A DNA stretch of 34,633 nucleotides from Streptomyces sp. MZ04 (GCF_004684775.1 NZ_SRIC01000056.1:1-34633); one strand, 5' to 3'; shown: positions 14,782 to 22,987, numbered from the stretch's first letter. Notes: generated by a model not told the origin, from the sequence alone. A program made the numbers and translations.

Positions 14782-15738
14782 TCAGTGGCACTCGTAGGAC
14801 GGGCTGCTGTCCTTCGTCGCGCCGTCCGTGCCGACGAGGTCCCAGGAGAAGCCGGTGTCGGTGAAGTCCAGCTTCACCACGCCGAACGTCTCGGTGAGCC
14901 GCTTCTCGCTGTTGGGCTGCACTTCCTCGATCTTGTACGGGTTGGCGCCGCCCATGCCGCCGAGCAGTTCGACGATGCCGTTGTCGTCGGCGTCGCCGTC
15001 CGGGTTCTGCGGGGCGAAGCGCTCGTAGTGGTGGTCGTGGCCGTTGAGCACCAGCTCGGCCTTGTTGTCGTAGAGCAGCTTCCAGACCGGCCTGCTGACC
15101 GGGTCGTTGCCGTGCTCGCCCGAGGAGAAGAGCGGGTGGTGCCAGTAGGCGGCCACGCACTTCTTGGAGTTGGCGGCGAGGTCGGCCTTGAGCCAGTCGA
15201 TCTGCGCGTCGTCGTCGAAGCTGTTGGAGTCGAGCGCGATGAAGTGCCAGTTGTCCTGGTCGTAGCTGTAGTAGCTCTCGCCCTTGGGGTAGGCCACGTC
15301 CCCGAAGTACGACTTGTAGCCCGCGAGCGGGCCCTCCGGGTCGTACGTCTCGTGGTTGCCCGGGGCCGGGCGCGTCTTGTCCTTGAACGCGCCCCAGCTG
15401 GTGTCGTAGTACTTCTCGAAGTCCTGCAGCCGGGCGTCGTCGTACTGGTTGTCGCCCATCGTCATCACGAAGGACGGGTTGAGCTTCTCGACGAGCGCGG
15501 CGGTCTTGGGGTGCTCGCAGCCGCTGTCGCCCTCGGTGCACTGTTCGGCGATGTCGCCGGCGGCGACCGCGGTGAACGCGGCCTTGGTGTCCTTGCCGGT
15601 CGGCGCGGCGTCGGCCTCGCCGGCCGGGGACCAGAGCAGCACGCCGCCGACCAGGGCCAGCGAGGCGCCTGCGGCGAGCGGAATGGCCCAACGGGCCTTC
15701 CCTATGGGGGTGTTCATGGTGCGGGGGGTGGGCGGCAT
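14782..15738 (-). CDS. Secreted metallophosphatase (purple acid phosphatase-like)
   Basis: A 318-residue exported calcineurin-like phosphoesterase. The signal peptide has a hydrophobic core at about 18-36 and probable cleavage near ADA-AP (43-46). Metal-binding motifs occur in order: GDI (61-63), GDNQYD (95-100), GNHE (127-130), HHP (200-202) and GHDHHYER (233-240). All ligands of the dinuclear centre are present. Start ATG 15738 has AGGAG six bases upstream. It is the first gene of a three-gene operon with the MFS and propeller genes. A 15-bp palindrome about 110 bases upstream is the likely control site. Release of phosphate from extracellular esters is the expected role; the substrate is not determined. 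Confidence 0.9.
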   Translation of the reverse strand: MPPTPRTMNTPIGKARWAIPLAAGASLALVGGVLLWSPAGEADAAPTGKDTKAAFTAVAAGDIAEQCTEGDSGCEHPKTAALVEKLNPSFVMTMGDNQYDDARLQDFEKYYDTSWGAFKDKTRPAPGNHETYDPEGPLAGYKSYFGDVAYPKGESYYSYDQDNWHFIALDSNSFDDDAQIDWLKADLAANSKKCVAAYWHHPLFSSGEHGNDPVSRPVWKLLYDNKAELVLNGHDHHYERFAPQNPDGDADDNGIVELLGGMGGANPYKIEEVQPNSEKRLTETFGVVKLDFTDTGFSWDLVGTDGATKDSSPSYECH

Positions 15739-15846
15739 GTCCGTCTCCTAATCGGCGTGGGCGCCGTGAGCGGTGTGGGGGGACCGTTCCGCAGGCATCT
15801 TGTCGAGACGACATGTGCGCGTCAATAGCACCGGGTGAATTATTGT

Positions 15847-15861
15847 TAGGAAAGTTTCCTA
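15847..15861. promoter_or_regulatory. 15-bp palindrome upstream of the metallophosphatase operon
   Basis: TAGGAAA (15847-15853), one base, then TTTCCTA (15855-15861) is a perfect inverted repeat in AT-richer sequence, between the GH89 stop (15935) and the metallophosphatase start (15738). The shape suits a dimeric repressor. It resembles operators I associate with ROK-type sugar regulators in Streptomyces, but that link is from memory. Confidence 0.6.
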
Positions 15862-15934
15862 CCAGAGTTTTGGGGTGACGTATACCCGTCAATGGAGGGG
15901 GAGTTGGTGATCTTGGAGGCTGTCGCGCGGGGTG

Positions 15935-18118
15935 CTAACGCCCTTCCGTCAGACGTTCGCGCACCTGAACAGCGACTTTGTACGTGTCTCCGGTCGGGCG
16001 GGTGGCAAGCGCTCCCGGATCGCGAATCCAACCCTCCTCGACCGCGAACCAGTCGATCGGCTTCGGCTCACGGCCCTCCGCCAGCGCCGCCCGCAGCTCC
16101 TTGAAGTACGTGTCCCAGCGCAGCCGGTAGAGGCCGCCCACGAGCCCGGCCCACTCCCGGTTGGCGTAGTCACGAAGGCCCGCGTCCGCCCCGGACCGCG
16201 TGCCCCACACGGTGAGCAGCGACAGCTGGTCGTACGCGAGCCGCTCCTTCTCCGTGCTGTCGGCTCCCCACGAACGGGCGTCCGCCACCCAACGGCCAAG
16301 AAGGTGGCGGGAGTCCGTTGCCATCAGCTTGTCGAGCAGGTCCATGAGTGCGAGCCAGCCGCGCGTCAGCTCGTCGAAGCGGGGGGCGTCCTTGGCGTCG
16401 TACGCCTGCTTGATCTGGGGGAGCAGGGTGCGGCTTCGGTTGGAGAGGGCCTGGCGTGCCACGTCCAGTACGTCCCTGCTGTACGCCGAGGTGTCGCGCA
16501 ACTCCCGTCGGACAGCGAGCAGTTCGCCGAGCGCCGGCTCGAAGTCCGTCGGTTCGTAGCGCATGGACTGCGGTGACCAGGCCGCCGCCGACTTGGTCGA
16601 CAGGCTCGGTCGCGCCCCGAACAGGCCGTCCGCGCCCTCGGACCATTCGTCGGCGCGCGTCGTGCCGTACGCCGTGCGGCGCAGGATGTCCCAGGCGGCT
16701 GCCGCGTGCGGGTCCGCCGCACCGTAGCGGGCCACGGACCAGTCGCTGAACCAGTCCTTCAGGTTCAAGTCACCCGTACGCCAGGCCAGTTCGGAGAACA
16801 GCTCGAACGCCGCCGGGTTGTTGTCCGCCGCCTCCGGCATCAGGGCGATGCCGGACAGCGTGCTGCCGTCCTTGGTGCGCCACTTCTCGTACAGCTCGGC
16901 CCAGTCAGGGGTGTTGGCGCCCAGCGTCGTGTGTCCGCCGAAGTTCCAGATCGAACCGAAGGTGTAGGGCGTCGAGTTCCAGTCGGACTCGCGGTCGGTG
17001 ACAGTGGGGAAGCGGTCGGAGAGGCCGTCCACCACCAGCATCCGCGACTTGTCGACCGCGTCCACGATGGCCTTCGGGGGATTGCTCTGCCAGCCGAGGA
17101 TCACCCAGGTCGCGCCGGGGTGCGCGCTCTGGAGCGCCTTCTCCACCGCCTTGGCCGCATCGGCGACCGGTACGTCCCCGGGTTTGCCGCCCTCGTGGAG
17201 GAGATCCATCTTGTACATCGTCGAAGGGCCGAACAACTCGTCCTGGGCGCGGTAGAACGCGGCGGACACGCGAGCGAAGTGCTCCGTGCGCGGGTCCAGC
17301 CAGTCCGGGCGCGTGAACCCGACCCAGTCGCCCTGCGGCACGGTCTTCGCCCCGGGGTTCTTCGCCGTGAAGTCGGGCGGGACCGTCCCGAAGTAGCCGG
17401 GGAACACGGGGGTCATGCCCAGCTCGCGGATGCGGTCCGCGATGCGCCTGCCCAAGGCGGCCCGCCGGTCGAGGAGTTGACGCGACACCGGGTACGGAAA
17501 CGCCGACATGTTCTGCAGCAGCCACCACGGCTGGTGCGCCGGGGCCGGGACCCACTCCCGCAACTCCTGGTCGGAGTAACCGAATTGCTGGAACACCCGG
17601 TGGTAGAGCGCGTCCGCGCCCACGTACACGAGCACCTCGTTGTAGCCGTGCAGTGCGAGCACGTCCAGCTCGCGCTCCCAGTACGACCAGTCGTGGTACG
17701 CCCCCGTGTAGCCGTCGTTCGTGTCGTTGAGCACGAAGCGGTGCGGGGTGTTGGCCCGGCCCGTCAGTGGTCTGTCCAGGCCGGGGAGACGGTCGGGGAG
17801 GTCCGTCTGGCTGCCCGCCCAGGTGATGTTCGTGTGCGTGGTGTGCTTCAAGTAGTGGCGCAGGCCCGTGAGTTGGACTGCGGGGGTGGGGGCGGTGACC
17901 GTGATGGCCCCGTGTCGACCGGATATCCGGAAGGTGTCGGCGGGGCCCGATGTCTCGAAGGTGAGCTGTTCCCAGTGCCGGGGGAGCAGGCGGCGGGCGG
18001 CGTCGGCGGCCGGTGGCCTCCCGGACGGTGTGCTGTCGGCGGCGGCTCCGGAACAGGCGACCGTGGCGCCGGTCGTGCCGGCGATGGCGGCTAGGAAGGT
18101 GCGGCGGGCCAGGGGCAT
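15935..18118 (-). CDS. Alpha-N-acetylglucosaminidase, GH89 (NAGLU-type), lipoprotein
   Basis: A 727-residue GH89 enzyme releasing terminal alpha-linked GlcNAc from glycans. The N-terminus MPLARRTFLAAIAG leads to TVACSG, a lipobox with Cys22; the paired Arg suggests possible Tat export. Family features: NDTNDGYTGAYHDWSYWERELD (about 131-152), PGYFGTVP (240-247), MDLLHEGG with candidate acid/base Glu309, and LMPEAADNNP with candidate nucleophile Glu429, matching the human enzyme motifs. The C-terminal third is alpha-helical, as usual. I chose ATG 18118, where the signal peptide begins, although the nearest GGAGGG is about 12 bases away. The open frame reaches 18202. It is divergent from the HxlR gene. 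Confidence 0.92.
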   Translation of the reverse strand: MPLARRTFLAAIAGTTGATVACSGAAADSTPSGRPPAADAARRLLPRHWEQLTFETSGPADTFRISGRHGAITVTAPTPAVQLTGLRHYLKHTTHTNITWAGSQTDLPDRLPGLDRPLTGRANTPHRFVLNDTNDGYTGAYHDWSYWERELDVLALHGYNEVLVYVGADALYHRVFQQFGYSDQELREWVPAPAHQPWWLLQNMSAFPYPVSRQLLDRRAALGRRIADRIRELGMTPVFPGYFGTVPPDFTAKNPGAKTVPQGDWVGFTRPDWLDPRTEHFARVSAAFYRAQDELFGPSTMYKMDLLHEGGKPGDVPVADAAKAVEKALQSAHPGATWVILGWQSNPPKAIVDAVDKSRMLVVDGLSDRFPTVTDRESDWNSTPYTFGSIWNFGGHTTLGANTPDWAELYEKWRTKDGSTLSGIALMPEAADNNPAAFELFSELAWRTGDLNLKDWFSDWSVARYGAADPHAAAAWDILRRTAYGTTRADEWSEGADGLFGARPSLSTKSAAAWSPQSMRYEPTDFEPALGELLAVRRELRDTSAYSRDVLDVARQALSNRSRTLLPQIKQAYDAKDAPRFDELTRGWLALMDLLDKLMATDSRHLLGRWVADARSWGADSTEKERLAYDQLSLLTVWGTRSGADAGLRDYANREWAGLVGGLYRLRWDTYFKELRAALAEGREPKPIDWFAVEEGWIRDPGALATRPTGDTYKVAVQVRERLTEGR

Positions 18119-18241
18119 GGTGAAGGGATACCCTCCCGGTTCGGCGGTGCCCGACGGGCGTGGACGGCGCCTCACGATGAAGGGGGCGGGGGGCGCGGTC
18201 AAGGTTCCGCGCGGGGCGCCGCCGGGGCCGTGCTACGCCCG

Positions 18242-18262
18242 CCGCTTCGATAGCCGAAGCGG
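18242..18262. promoter_or_regulatory. Inverted repeat in the GH89/HxlR divergent promoter region
   Basis: CCGCTTCG (18242-18249) and CGAAGCGG (18255-18262) form a perfect 8-bp inverted repeat with a 5-bp spacer, 18 bases upstream of the HxlR start at 18281. It is positioned where the HxlR protein or a glycan-responsive regulator could control both divergent genes. Confidence 0.5.
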
Positions 18263-18280
18263 TGGTGTTAGCGTCGGCGG

Positions 18281-18634
18281 ATGAGCACACCGCTGCCCGG
18301 CAGGCCGACCGGCGCCTCCACCACCGGGCGCCCGCTGATGGCCGCGCTCGATCTGTTCGGGCGCCGCTGGAGCCTGCGGATCGTCTGGGAGCTGCGGGAA
18401 GGGCCGCTGGGCTTTCGCGCGCTGCGGGAGCGCTGTGACGCCATGTCGTCCAGCGTGCTGCGTCAGCGCCTGACCGAACTCCTCGAGGCCCGCCTCGTCC
18501 AGCAACTGCCGGACAGCGCTTATGCGTTGACCGCGCTCGGCCGCGAGGCCCATCAGGCGCTGATGCCTCTGGATGCCTGGGCCCGGCAGTGGGCTGTCGA
18601 GGTCGGCGCCGACTCGGCGGCGGACCGGCCGTAA
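18281..18634 (+). CDS. HxlR-family transcriptional regulator
   Basis: A 117-residue winged-helix regulator with the HxlR core: MAALDLFGRRWSLRIVWEL, GFRALRERCDAMSSSVLRQRL, TELLEARLVQQ, then the wing YALTALGREAHQALMPLDAWA. The usual conserved N-terminal Cys of redox-sensing HxlR proteins is absent; the only Cys is in RERCDAM. ATG 18281 has GGCGG just upstream. A TTAGCG sequence close by could be a -10 region, giving a very short leader. It is divergent from the GH89 gene with an inverted repeat between, so regulation of that gene is plausible but unproven. Confidence 0.9.
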   Translation: MSTPLPGRPTGASTTGRPLMAALDLFGRRWSLRIVWELREGPLGFRALRERCDAMSSSVLRQRLTELLEARLVQQLPDSAYALTALGREAHQALMPLDAWARQWAVEVGADSAADRP

Positions 18635-18967
18635 GCACCTCGCCCATCAGCGAGACGGCGGAGTAGGACTCCGCTCCGGGCTCATGGTGCCGGATCCTCC
18701 TGAAGCCCGCTGATGCGATTTTCGAAGCGTACTCGCGGGCGGGCGTCGCCGGAAGTCCACGAGGTGGTCCCGGAAGTCCACGTGGTGGTCCCGGAAGTCC
18801 ACGTGGTGCCGCCTGGGACTCTGTCCCGTCCCCATGGGCGATCCGCCCCCGCACGCCCGGCCTCAAGTCCCGACGTCAGCGGCGGTCTATGCCCATAGAT
18901 GAGGGCGCCGTCCCCGCCTTACGTTCTCGTCATCCCTTCACATCATTCCGTCAGGGAAAGGCAGCAC
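18635..18967. other. Intergenic region upstream of the polyketide operon
   Basis: About 333 bases without a convincing gene. It holds three tandem 21-bp repeats (18751-18813), a CTATG-CC-CATAG inverted repeat at 18887-18898, and presumably the promoter of the cupin-led operon starting at 18968. No clear -35/-10 pair can be named. On the minus strand, about 18640-18735 reads as protein-like sequence (AGFRRIRHHEPGAESYSAVS) without a start and may be a gene remnant. Confidence 0.45.
18751..18813. repeat. Three tandem 21-bp direct repeats upstream of the polyketide operon
   Basis: Units at 18751-18771, 18772-18792 and 18793-18813 begin GGAAGTCCACG and continue (A/T)GGTGGTCCC; the third ends in GCCGCC. 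Units two and three contain the palindrome CCACGTGG, and unit one has CCACGAGG. The 21-bp period equals two helical turns, so bound proteins would line up on one DNA face. The array ends 155 bases before the cupin start. Confidence 0.8.
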
Positions 18968-19402
18968 ATGAAGCGCGTGCACAGGACAGCGGTAAAGGCC
19001 GAGATCGTCCGCGAACCGGGCGCCAAGGAGACCACGCACCGGAAATTGATCGACACACCGGACGGCGCCGATCGATTCGTCCTCACCGAATTCGAGGTGT
19101 CTCCCAACGGCTCGACACCGCCGCACTACCACGAGTGGGAACACGAGATCTATGTGCTCGAGGGGTCGATGGGGCTCGTCATGCCGGAACTCGGCAGGAC
19201 CGAGGAAGTCGGGCCCGGCGATGCCATCTTCATCCCGCGCAACGAACCCCACGGCTTCGTCACCGGACCCGGCCAGACCTGCCGGTTCCTGGTCGTCGCA
19301 CCGTGCGAGCGGCCGCCCGTGCGCAACGTCTTCCTCTCCGACGACCCGTACGAGTACACGCAGAACCCCCAGTACATGAGCCTCGTGGAGGGCGGCAGGT
19401 GA
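18968..19402 (+). CDS. Cupin-domain protein, possible polyketide cyclase
   Basis: A 144-residue single-cupin protein. Motif 1 is PPHYHEWEHEIYVLEGSMG, with metal ligands His53, His55 and Glu60. Motif 2 is PGDAIFIPRNEPHGF, with His95. The four-ligand metal site is complete. Small cupins in aromatic polyketide clusters (TcmJ, RemF, WhiE-ORFII types) assist ring closure, and the position here suggests the same, but cupins are functionally diverse. ATG 18968 has GGGAAAGG upstream. It is the first gene of the polyketide operon, and its stop overlaps the methyltransferase start (GTGA). Confidence 0.88.
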   Translation: MKRVHRTAVKAEIVREPGAKETTHRKLIDTPDGADRFVLTEFEVSPNGSTPPHYHEWEHEIYVLEGSMGLVMPELGRTEEVGPGDAIFIPRNEPHGFVTGPGQTCRFLVVAPCERPPVRNVFLSDDPYEYTQNPQYMSLVEGGR

Positions 19403-20463
19403 CCGCCCCGACCGCGGCGGCCGAGAGCCGCGCCCTCACGCCCTACGAGGACGCCCCGGACCCCGGCCCGCTGCTCGCCCTGAACTTCGGGTTCGCCCGC
19501 GCCAGGGTCCTCGGCACGGCAGTGGACCTCGGCGTGTTCACCGGCCTCGGCCGAGGGCCCCGTGGCACGCGGGGTCTCGCCGCCGAACTGGGCTGCGACA
19601 GTGCCGCGTTGCGCGCACTGCTCGCCGCCCTGGAGGAGCTGGGTCTCGTCGCGGGCGGCGACGACGAGAGCTGGACGCTCACCGAGGCCTCCCGTGCCTA
19701 TCTGGTCGGGGGCGGCCGGGGCTATCTCGGCGATCACTTCACGGACGTACTCGAGGAGTGGGAGCAGTGGAGCGGCCTGACCGAACTGGTGCGGCGCGGC
19801 GGGCACGGTGGTGGTGAGCTTGGCCTGCCTGAGGCGCGCGGGCGGTATCCCGGCATGTTCTGCGGGATCTTTCCCGTGGCCGTGCGCACCGCCTTCCGTG
19901 TGGTGCGGGAGCTGTCCCTGCCCGCGGCCGGTCGCGTCCTCGACTTCGCGGCAGGGAGCGGGGAGTGGGGCATCGCGCTGGCCGCCGCCGACCCGGAGGC
20001 GCGGGTGGTGGCGCATGACGATCCCGAGCTGCTCGGGGCCGCGCGCGGGCGGGCGGAGGAGTTCGGCGTGGCTGAGCGGTTCCGTTTCGTGCCCGCCGAC
20101 TTCAGCGGGGATGTCGCGAAGGGTGCCGTCAAGGCGCCCTTCCCCGACGGCTGCTTCGACACCGTCGTCCTGGCACACCTGGGCCGTTTCGCGGGACCCG
20201 CCGCCACAGAGCGGCTCGTCGGGGAGTGCGCCCGGCTGCTCTGTCCCGGCGGCACGCTCCTGGTCGTCGACGTCATGCGCCAGGAGCCGGGGCGGCCCGC
20301 CCTGCACCGGCCGATGATCGCGCTCAGCCTGCTGGTGAACACCGAGGCGGGCGCGGTCCAGGAGGAATCCGCGTACCGCGCGGTCATGCAGAAATACGGG
20401 GTGACGGCGAAGGAGTCCGTCACACACGGCCTCATCACGGTCCTGACAGGAGAAAGGCGTTAG
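19399..20463 (+). CDS. SAM-dependent methyltransferase of the polyketide locus
   Basis: A 354-residue protein. The N-terminal winged-helix dimerisation region (about 25-105) is followed by a class I methyltransferase domain with RVLDFAAGSGEWGIAL (179-194, motif I in DxAAGSG form), VVAHDDPELLGAARGRAEE, and LLCPGGTLLVVDV near the end. It resembles tailoring O- or C-methyltransferases of aromatic polyketide pathways. Start GTG 19399 overlaps the cupin TGA. Its TAG shares one base with the KS-alpha GTG (TAGTG). The acceptor is unknown. An adenosine kinase homologue downstream could recycle the adenosine from its spent cofactor. Confidence 0.88.
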   Translation: MTAPTAAAESRALTPYEDAPDPGPLLALNFGFARARVLGTAVDLGVFTGLGRGPRGTRGLAAELGCDSAALRALLAALEELGLVAGGDDESWTLTEASRAYLVGGGRGYLGDHFTDVLEEWEQWSGLTELVRRGGHGGGELGLPEARGRYPGMFCGIFPVAVRTAFRVVRELSLPAAGRVLDFAAGSGEWGIALAAADPEARVVAHDDPELLGAARGRAEEFGVAERFRFVPADFSGDVAKGAVKAPFPDGCFDTVVLAHLGRFAGPAATERLVGECARLLCPGGTLLVVDVMRQEPGRPALHRPMIALSLLVNTEAGAVQEESAYRAVMQKYGVTAKESVTHGLITVLTGERR

Positions 20464-21752
20464 TGGTGCGAGAAGTGGTGGTCACCGGGCTCGGTGTGGT
20501 CAGCCCGGCCGGCATAGGTACAGAAGAATTATGGAAGACCATCTCAGCGGGGAAGAGCGTCACCAAGCCCCTTTCCGACATCACGAGTTCGGCGCTCTTC
20601 GGAGACTTCGACTTCCTGTCGGACTCGATCGCCGAGGTCGAGGGGTTCGAGGAGGAGATACCCGCGCTGCCGCCCGAGGTGCAACGGCTCGACCGCTATA
20701 CGCAGTTCGCCGTCGCGGCCGCGTACCAGGCCGTCCGTGACGCGGGCCTCGAACAGGGCGGATACGACCCCGATCGCGCGGGACTCTCGCTGTCCACGGC
20801 GATCTGCGGCACCCCGAGGATGGAGGAGGAGTTCCTGCGGGTGACCGACGAGGGGCGCAAGCCCATCGACCCGGCGAAGGCGGGCCGCGACCTCTACCTC
20901 GCCTCGATGTCGAACACTCCGGGCACGATCCTGTCCGCGCTGCTCGGCATGCGGGGCCCGTGCGTGACCCTGTCGACGGGCTGCATCGGCGGCGTCGACG
21001 CCGTCGGGCACGCCTACGAGACGATCCGGCACGGCGACGCGGACGTGATGATCGCGGGGGCGAGCGAGGCACCCATCACCCCGGTGACCGTGGCGTCCTT
21101 CGAGATCATCAACTGTCTCTCGCGCTCGCACGGCGACCGGCCCGAGGCCGCCTCACGACCGTACGACGTGGGGCGCGACGGCTTCGTGCTCGGCGAGGGC
21201 TGCGGCATCGTCGTCCTGGAGTCGCGCGAGCACGCGGCGAAGCGGGGCGCGAAGCCGTACATGAGCGTCGACGGCTTCTCGCACACCTCCAACGCCGTAC
21301 ACATGACCGATCTGCTGTCCGACGGCGCGGACCTGACCCGCGCCATGACCCAGGCCGTCGCGGAGGCCGGCCTGTGTCCCGAGGACATCGATCACGTCAA
21401 CTCGCACGGCAGCTCGACCCCGCAGAACGACACCTGCGAGACCAGCGCCCTCAAGCTCGCGCTGGGCGAGCGCGCCCGCGAGATCCCGGTGAACTCGGCC
21501 AAGTCCATGGTCGGCCACGCGCTGGCCGCGGCGAGCGCCATGGAGATCGTGCTCTGCGCCCTGGAGGGCAAGCACTCCTTCGTCCACCCGACCGCCAACT
21601 ACGAGAACCCGGACCCCACTTGCGACCTGGACTACGTCCCGGGGGCCGGCCGCCCGTGGGACGGCGACACGATCCTCAAGGGCGCCAGCGGATTCGCCGG
21701 GCTGCACGCCGCGCTCGTCACCCGTGCCGTACGGGAAGGGGCCCACCGATGA
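20463..21752 (+). CDS. Type II polyketide synthase ketosynthase alpha
   Basis: A 429-residue beta-ketoacyl synthase that condenses malonyl units on the ACP. The active site is complete: Cys174 in STGCIGGVDAVGHA, His315 in NSHGSSTPQND, Lys347 and His352 in NSAKSMVGHALAA. Features shared with aromatic KS-alpha include ASRPYDVGRDGFVLGEG, NAVHMTDLLSDG and PTCDLDYVPG. GTG 20463 has AGGAG ten bases upstream and overlaps the methyltransferase stop. Codon 23 (20529-20531) is TTA, the rare leucine codon needing the bldA tRNA, so translation may be tied to development. The KS-beta gene follows with ATGA overlap. Its sequence is clearly diverged from act/tcm-type KS-alpha. Confidence 0.93.
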   Translation: MVREVVVTGLGVVSPAGIGTEELWKTISAGKSVTKPLSDITSSALFGDFDFLSDSIAEVEGFEEEIPALPPEVQRLDRYTQFAVAAAYQAVRDAGLEQGGYDPDRAGLSLSTAICGTPRMEEEFLRVTDEGRKPIDPAKAGRDLYLASMSNTPGTILSALLGMRGPCVTLSTGCIGGVDAVGHAYETIRHGDADVMIAGASEAPITPVTVASFEIINCLSRSHGDRPEAASRPYDVGRDGFVLGEGCGIVVLESREHAAKRGAKPYMSVDGFSHTSNAVHMTDLLSDGADLTRAMTQAVAEAGLCPEDIDHVNSHGSSTPQNDTCETSALKLALGERAREIPVNSAKSMVGHALAAASAMEIVLCALEGKHSFVHPTANYENPDPTCDLDYVPGAGRPWDGDTILKGASGFAGLHAALVTRAVREGAHR

Positions 21753-22987
21753 GCGTCGTCATCACCGGAATCGGCGCGGTCACGCCTGCCGGGATCGGGA
21801 TCGATCCCTTCTGGGAGCGCGCGCGCGAGGGCACACCGCTGGTCGGCGCCATCGATCGGTTCGACGCGTCGGAGTACGCGTGCGACGCGGCGGGGCAGTC
21901 GGGCTTCGACGCCCGCGCCGAACTGCCGTCCCGCTTCGTCAAGCGCACCGACCGCTTCACCCACCTGTCCGTGCACGCCGTGCGCCAGGCACTCGCGGAC
22001 GCCCGCGTCACCGTGGGCGACCAGGTCACACCCGAGCGGACCGGCGTCATGGTCGGCAACGTCCTGGGCGGCTGGGAGTTCGCCGAGCGCGAGCTGCGCC
22101 ACCTGTGGACCGACGGGCCACGGGCCGTCAGCCCCTACCAGGCGACCGCCTGGTTCCCCGCCGCGCCGCAGGGCAACATCTGCATCGACCAGGGGATCAA
22201 GGGCCCGGCCCGTACGTACGTCGCCGACCGGGCCGGCGGTGCTTACGCACTGATCGGCGCGGCGGAGTCGCTGCTTCGCGACCGCGCGGACGTGGTGATC
22301 GCGGGAGGCGTGGAGGCGCCCCTTTCGCCGTACGGCTGGCTCTGCATGGAGACCAGCGGGCTCGGCGCCAAGTCCCGCGCCTCGCTCGCCCCGCACGAGC
22401 TGTACCGGCCCTTCGACGCGGGCCACGGCGGCAGCGTCTTCGGCGAGGGCGCGGTCTTCCTGGTGATGGAGCGCCGCGAGCACGCCGAGCGGCGCGGCGC
22501 CACGATCCTCGGCGGACTGGCCGGTTGGGGCGTGACTACGGACGGCTACATGCCGTACTACACCGTCGAACCCACCGGACAGGTCCTCGGCCGGGCCATG
22601 CGCACCGCCACCGAACGCGCCGGGATCACCGGCGCCGACCTCGGCGCGGTCTTCGCGCACGGTTCGGGGATCCCCTTCGAGGACGTCACGGAGGGGTACG
22701 CGCTGCATGAGGCGTTCGGTGCCAGGTCGAGTCAACTGCCGGTCACCGCGCCCAAGTCGGGCTTCGGGCATCTGCTGGGGGCCGCGGCGCCCGCCGACAC
22801 GGCGCTCGCGCTGCGGGCGATGCGCGAAGGCGTCGTACCGCCGACGGTCAACCTGGATCGGAGGGCGCCGGGCATCGACCTCGATCTGGTCGCCGGTGAG
22901 GCGCGCCCGGTCTCGGGTCTTGAGCACACGCTCGTGGTCTCGCGCGGCCTGGGAGGTGTCAACGCATGTCTGTTGCTGAGGCGTTGA
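21749..22987 (+). CDS. KS-beta / chain-length-factor-like ketosynthase
   Basis: A 412-residue partner of KS-alpha. The active-site Cys is absent: the equivalent is Arg161 in TYVADRAGGAYAL, where standard chain length factors carry Gln161 (DQAGG in act). Unlike act CLF, it keeps the other KS catalytic residues: His305 in AHGSG, Lys337 and His342 in APKSGFGHLLGAAAP. The N-terminal half otherwise aligns well with CLFs (RELRHLWTDGPRAVSPYQATAWFPA). It should form the heterodimer that sets chain length, with either a different decarboxylation mode or none. ATG 21749 overlaps the KS-alpha stop, and the PPTase gene starts 22 bases before its end. Confidence 0.9.
   Translation: MSVVITGIGAVTPAGIGIDPFWERAREGTPLVGAIDRFDASEYACDAAGQSGFDARAELPSRFVKRTDRFTHLSVHAVRQALADARVTVGDQVTPERTGVMVGNVLGGWEFAERELRHLWTDGPRAVSPYQATAWFPAAPQGNICIDQGIKGPARTYVADRAGGAYALIGAAESLLRDRADVVIAGGVEAPLSPYGWLCMETSGLGAKSRASLAPHELYRPFDAGHGGSVFGEGAVFLVMERREHAERRGATILGGLAGWGVTTDGYMPYYTVEPTGQVLGRAMRTATERAGITGADLGAVFAHGSGIPFEDVTEGYALHEAFGARSSQLPVTAPKSGFGHLLGAAAPADTALALRAMREGVVPPTVNLDRRAPGIDLDLVAGEARPVSGLEHTLVVSRGLGGVNACLLLRR

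Noticed and set aside
14080..15828. 582-residue plus-strand open frame opposite the MFS and phosphatase genes
   Set aside because: Antisense shadow; no ribosome binding site or recognisable domain, while both minus-strand genes show family motifs.
15739..15934. PHO box (GTTCACC direct repeats) upstream of the metallophosphatase
   Set aside because: Only a single ATTCACC-like heptamer is seen on the minus strand; the heptamer 11 bases away does not match.
18889..19398. Upstream extension of the methyltransferase frame through the cupin gene
   Set aside because: The cupin is clearly coded in another frame there, and GTG 19399 overlaps its stop in the usual way.
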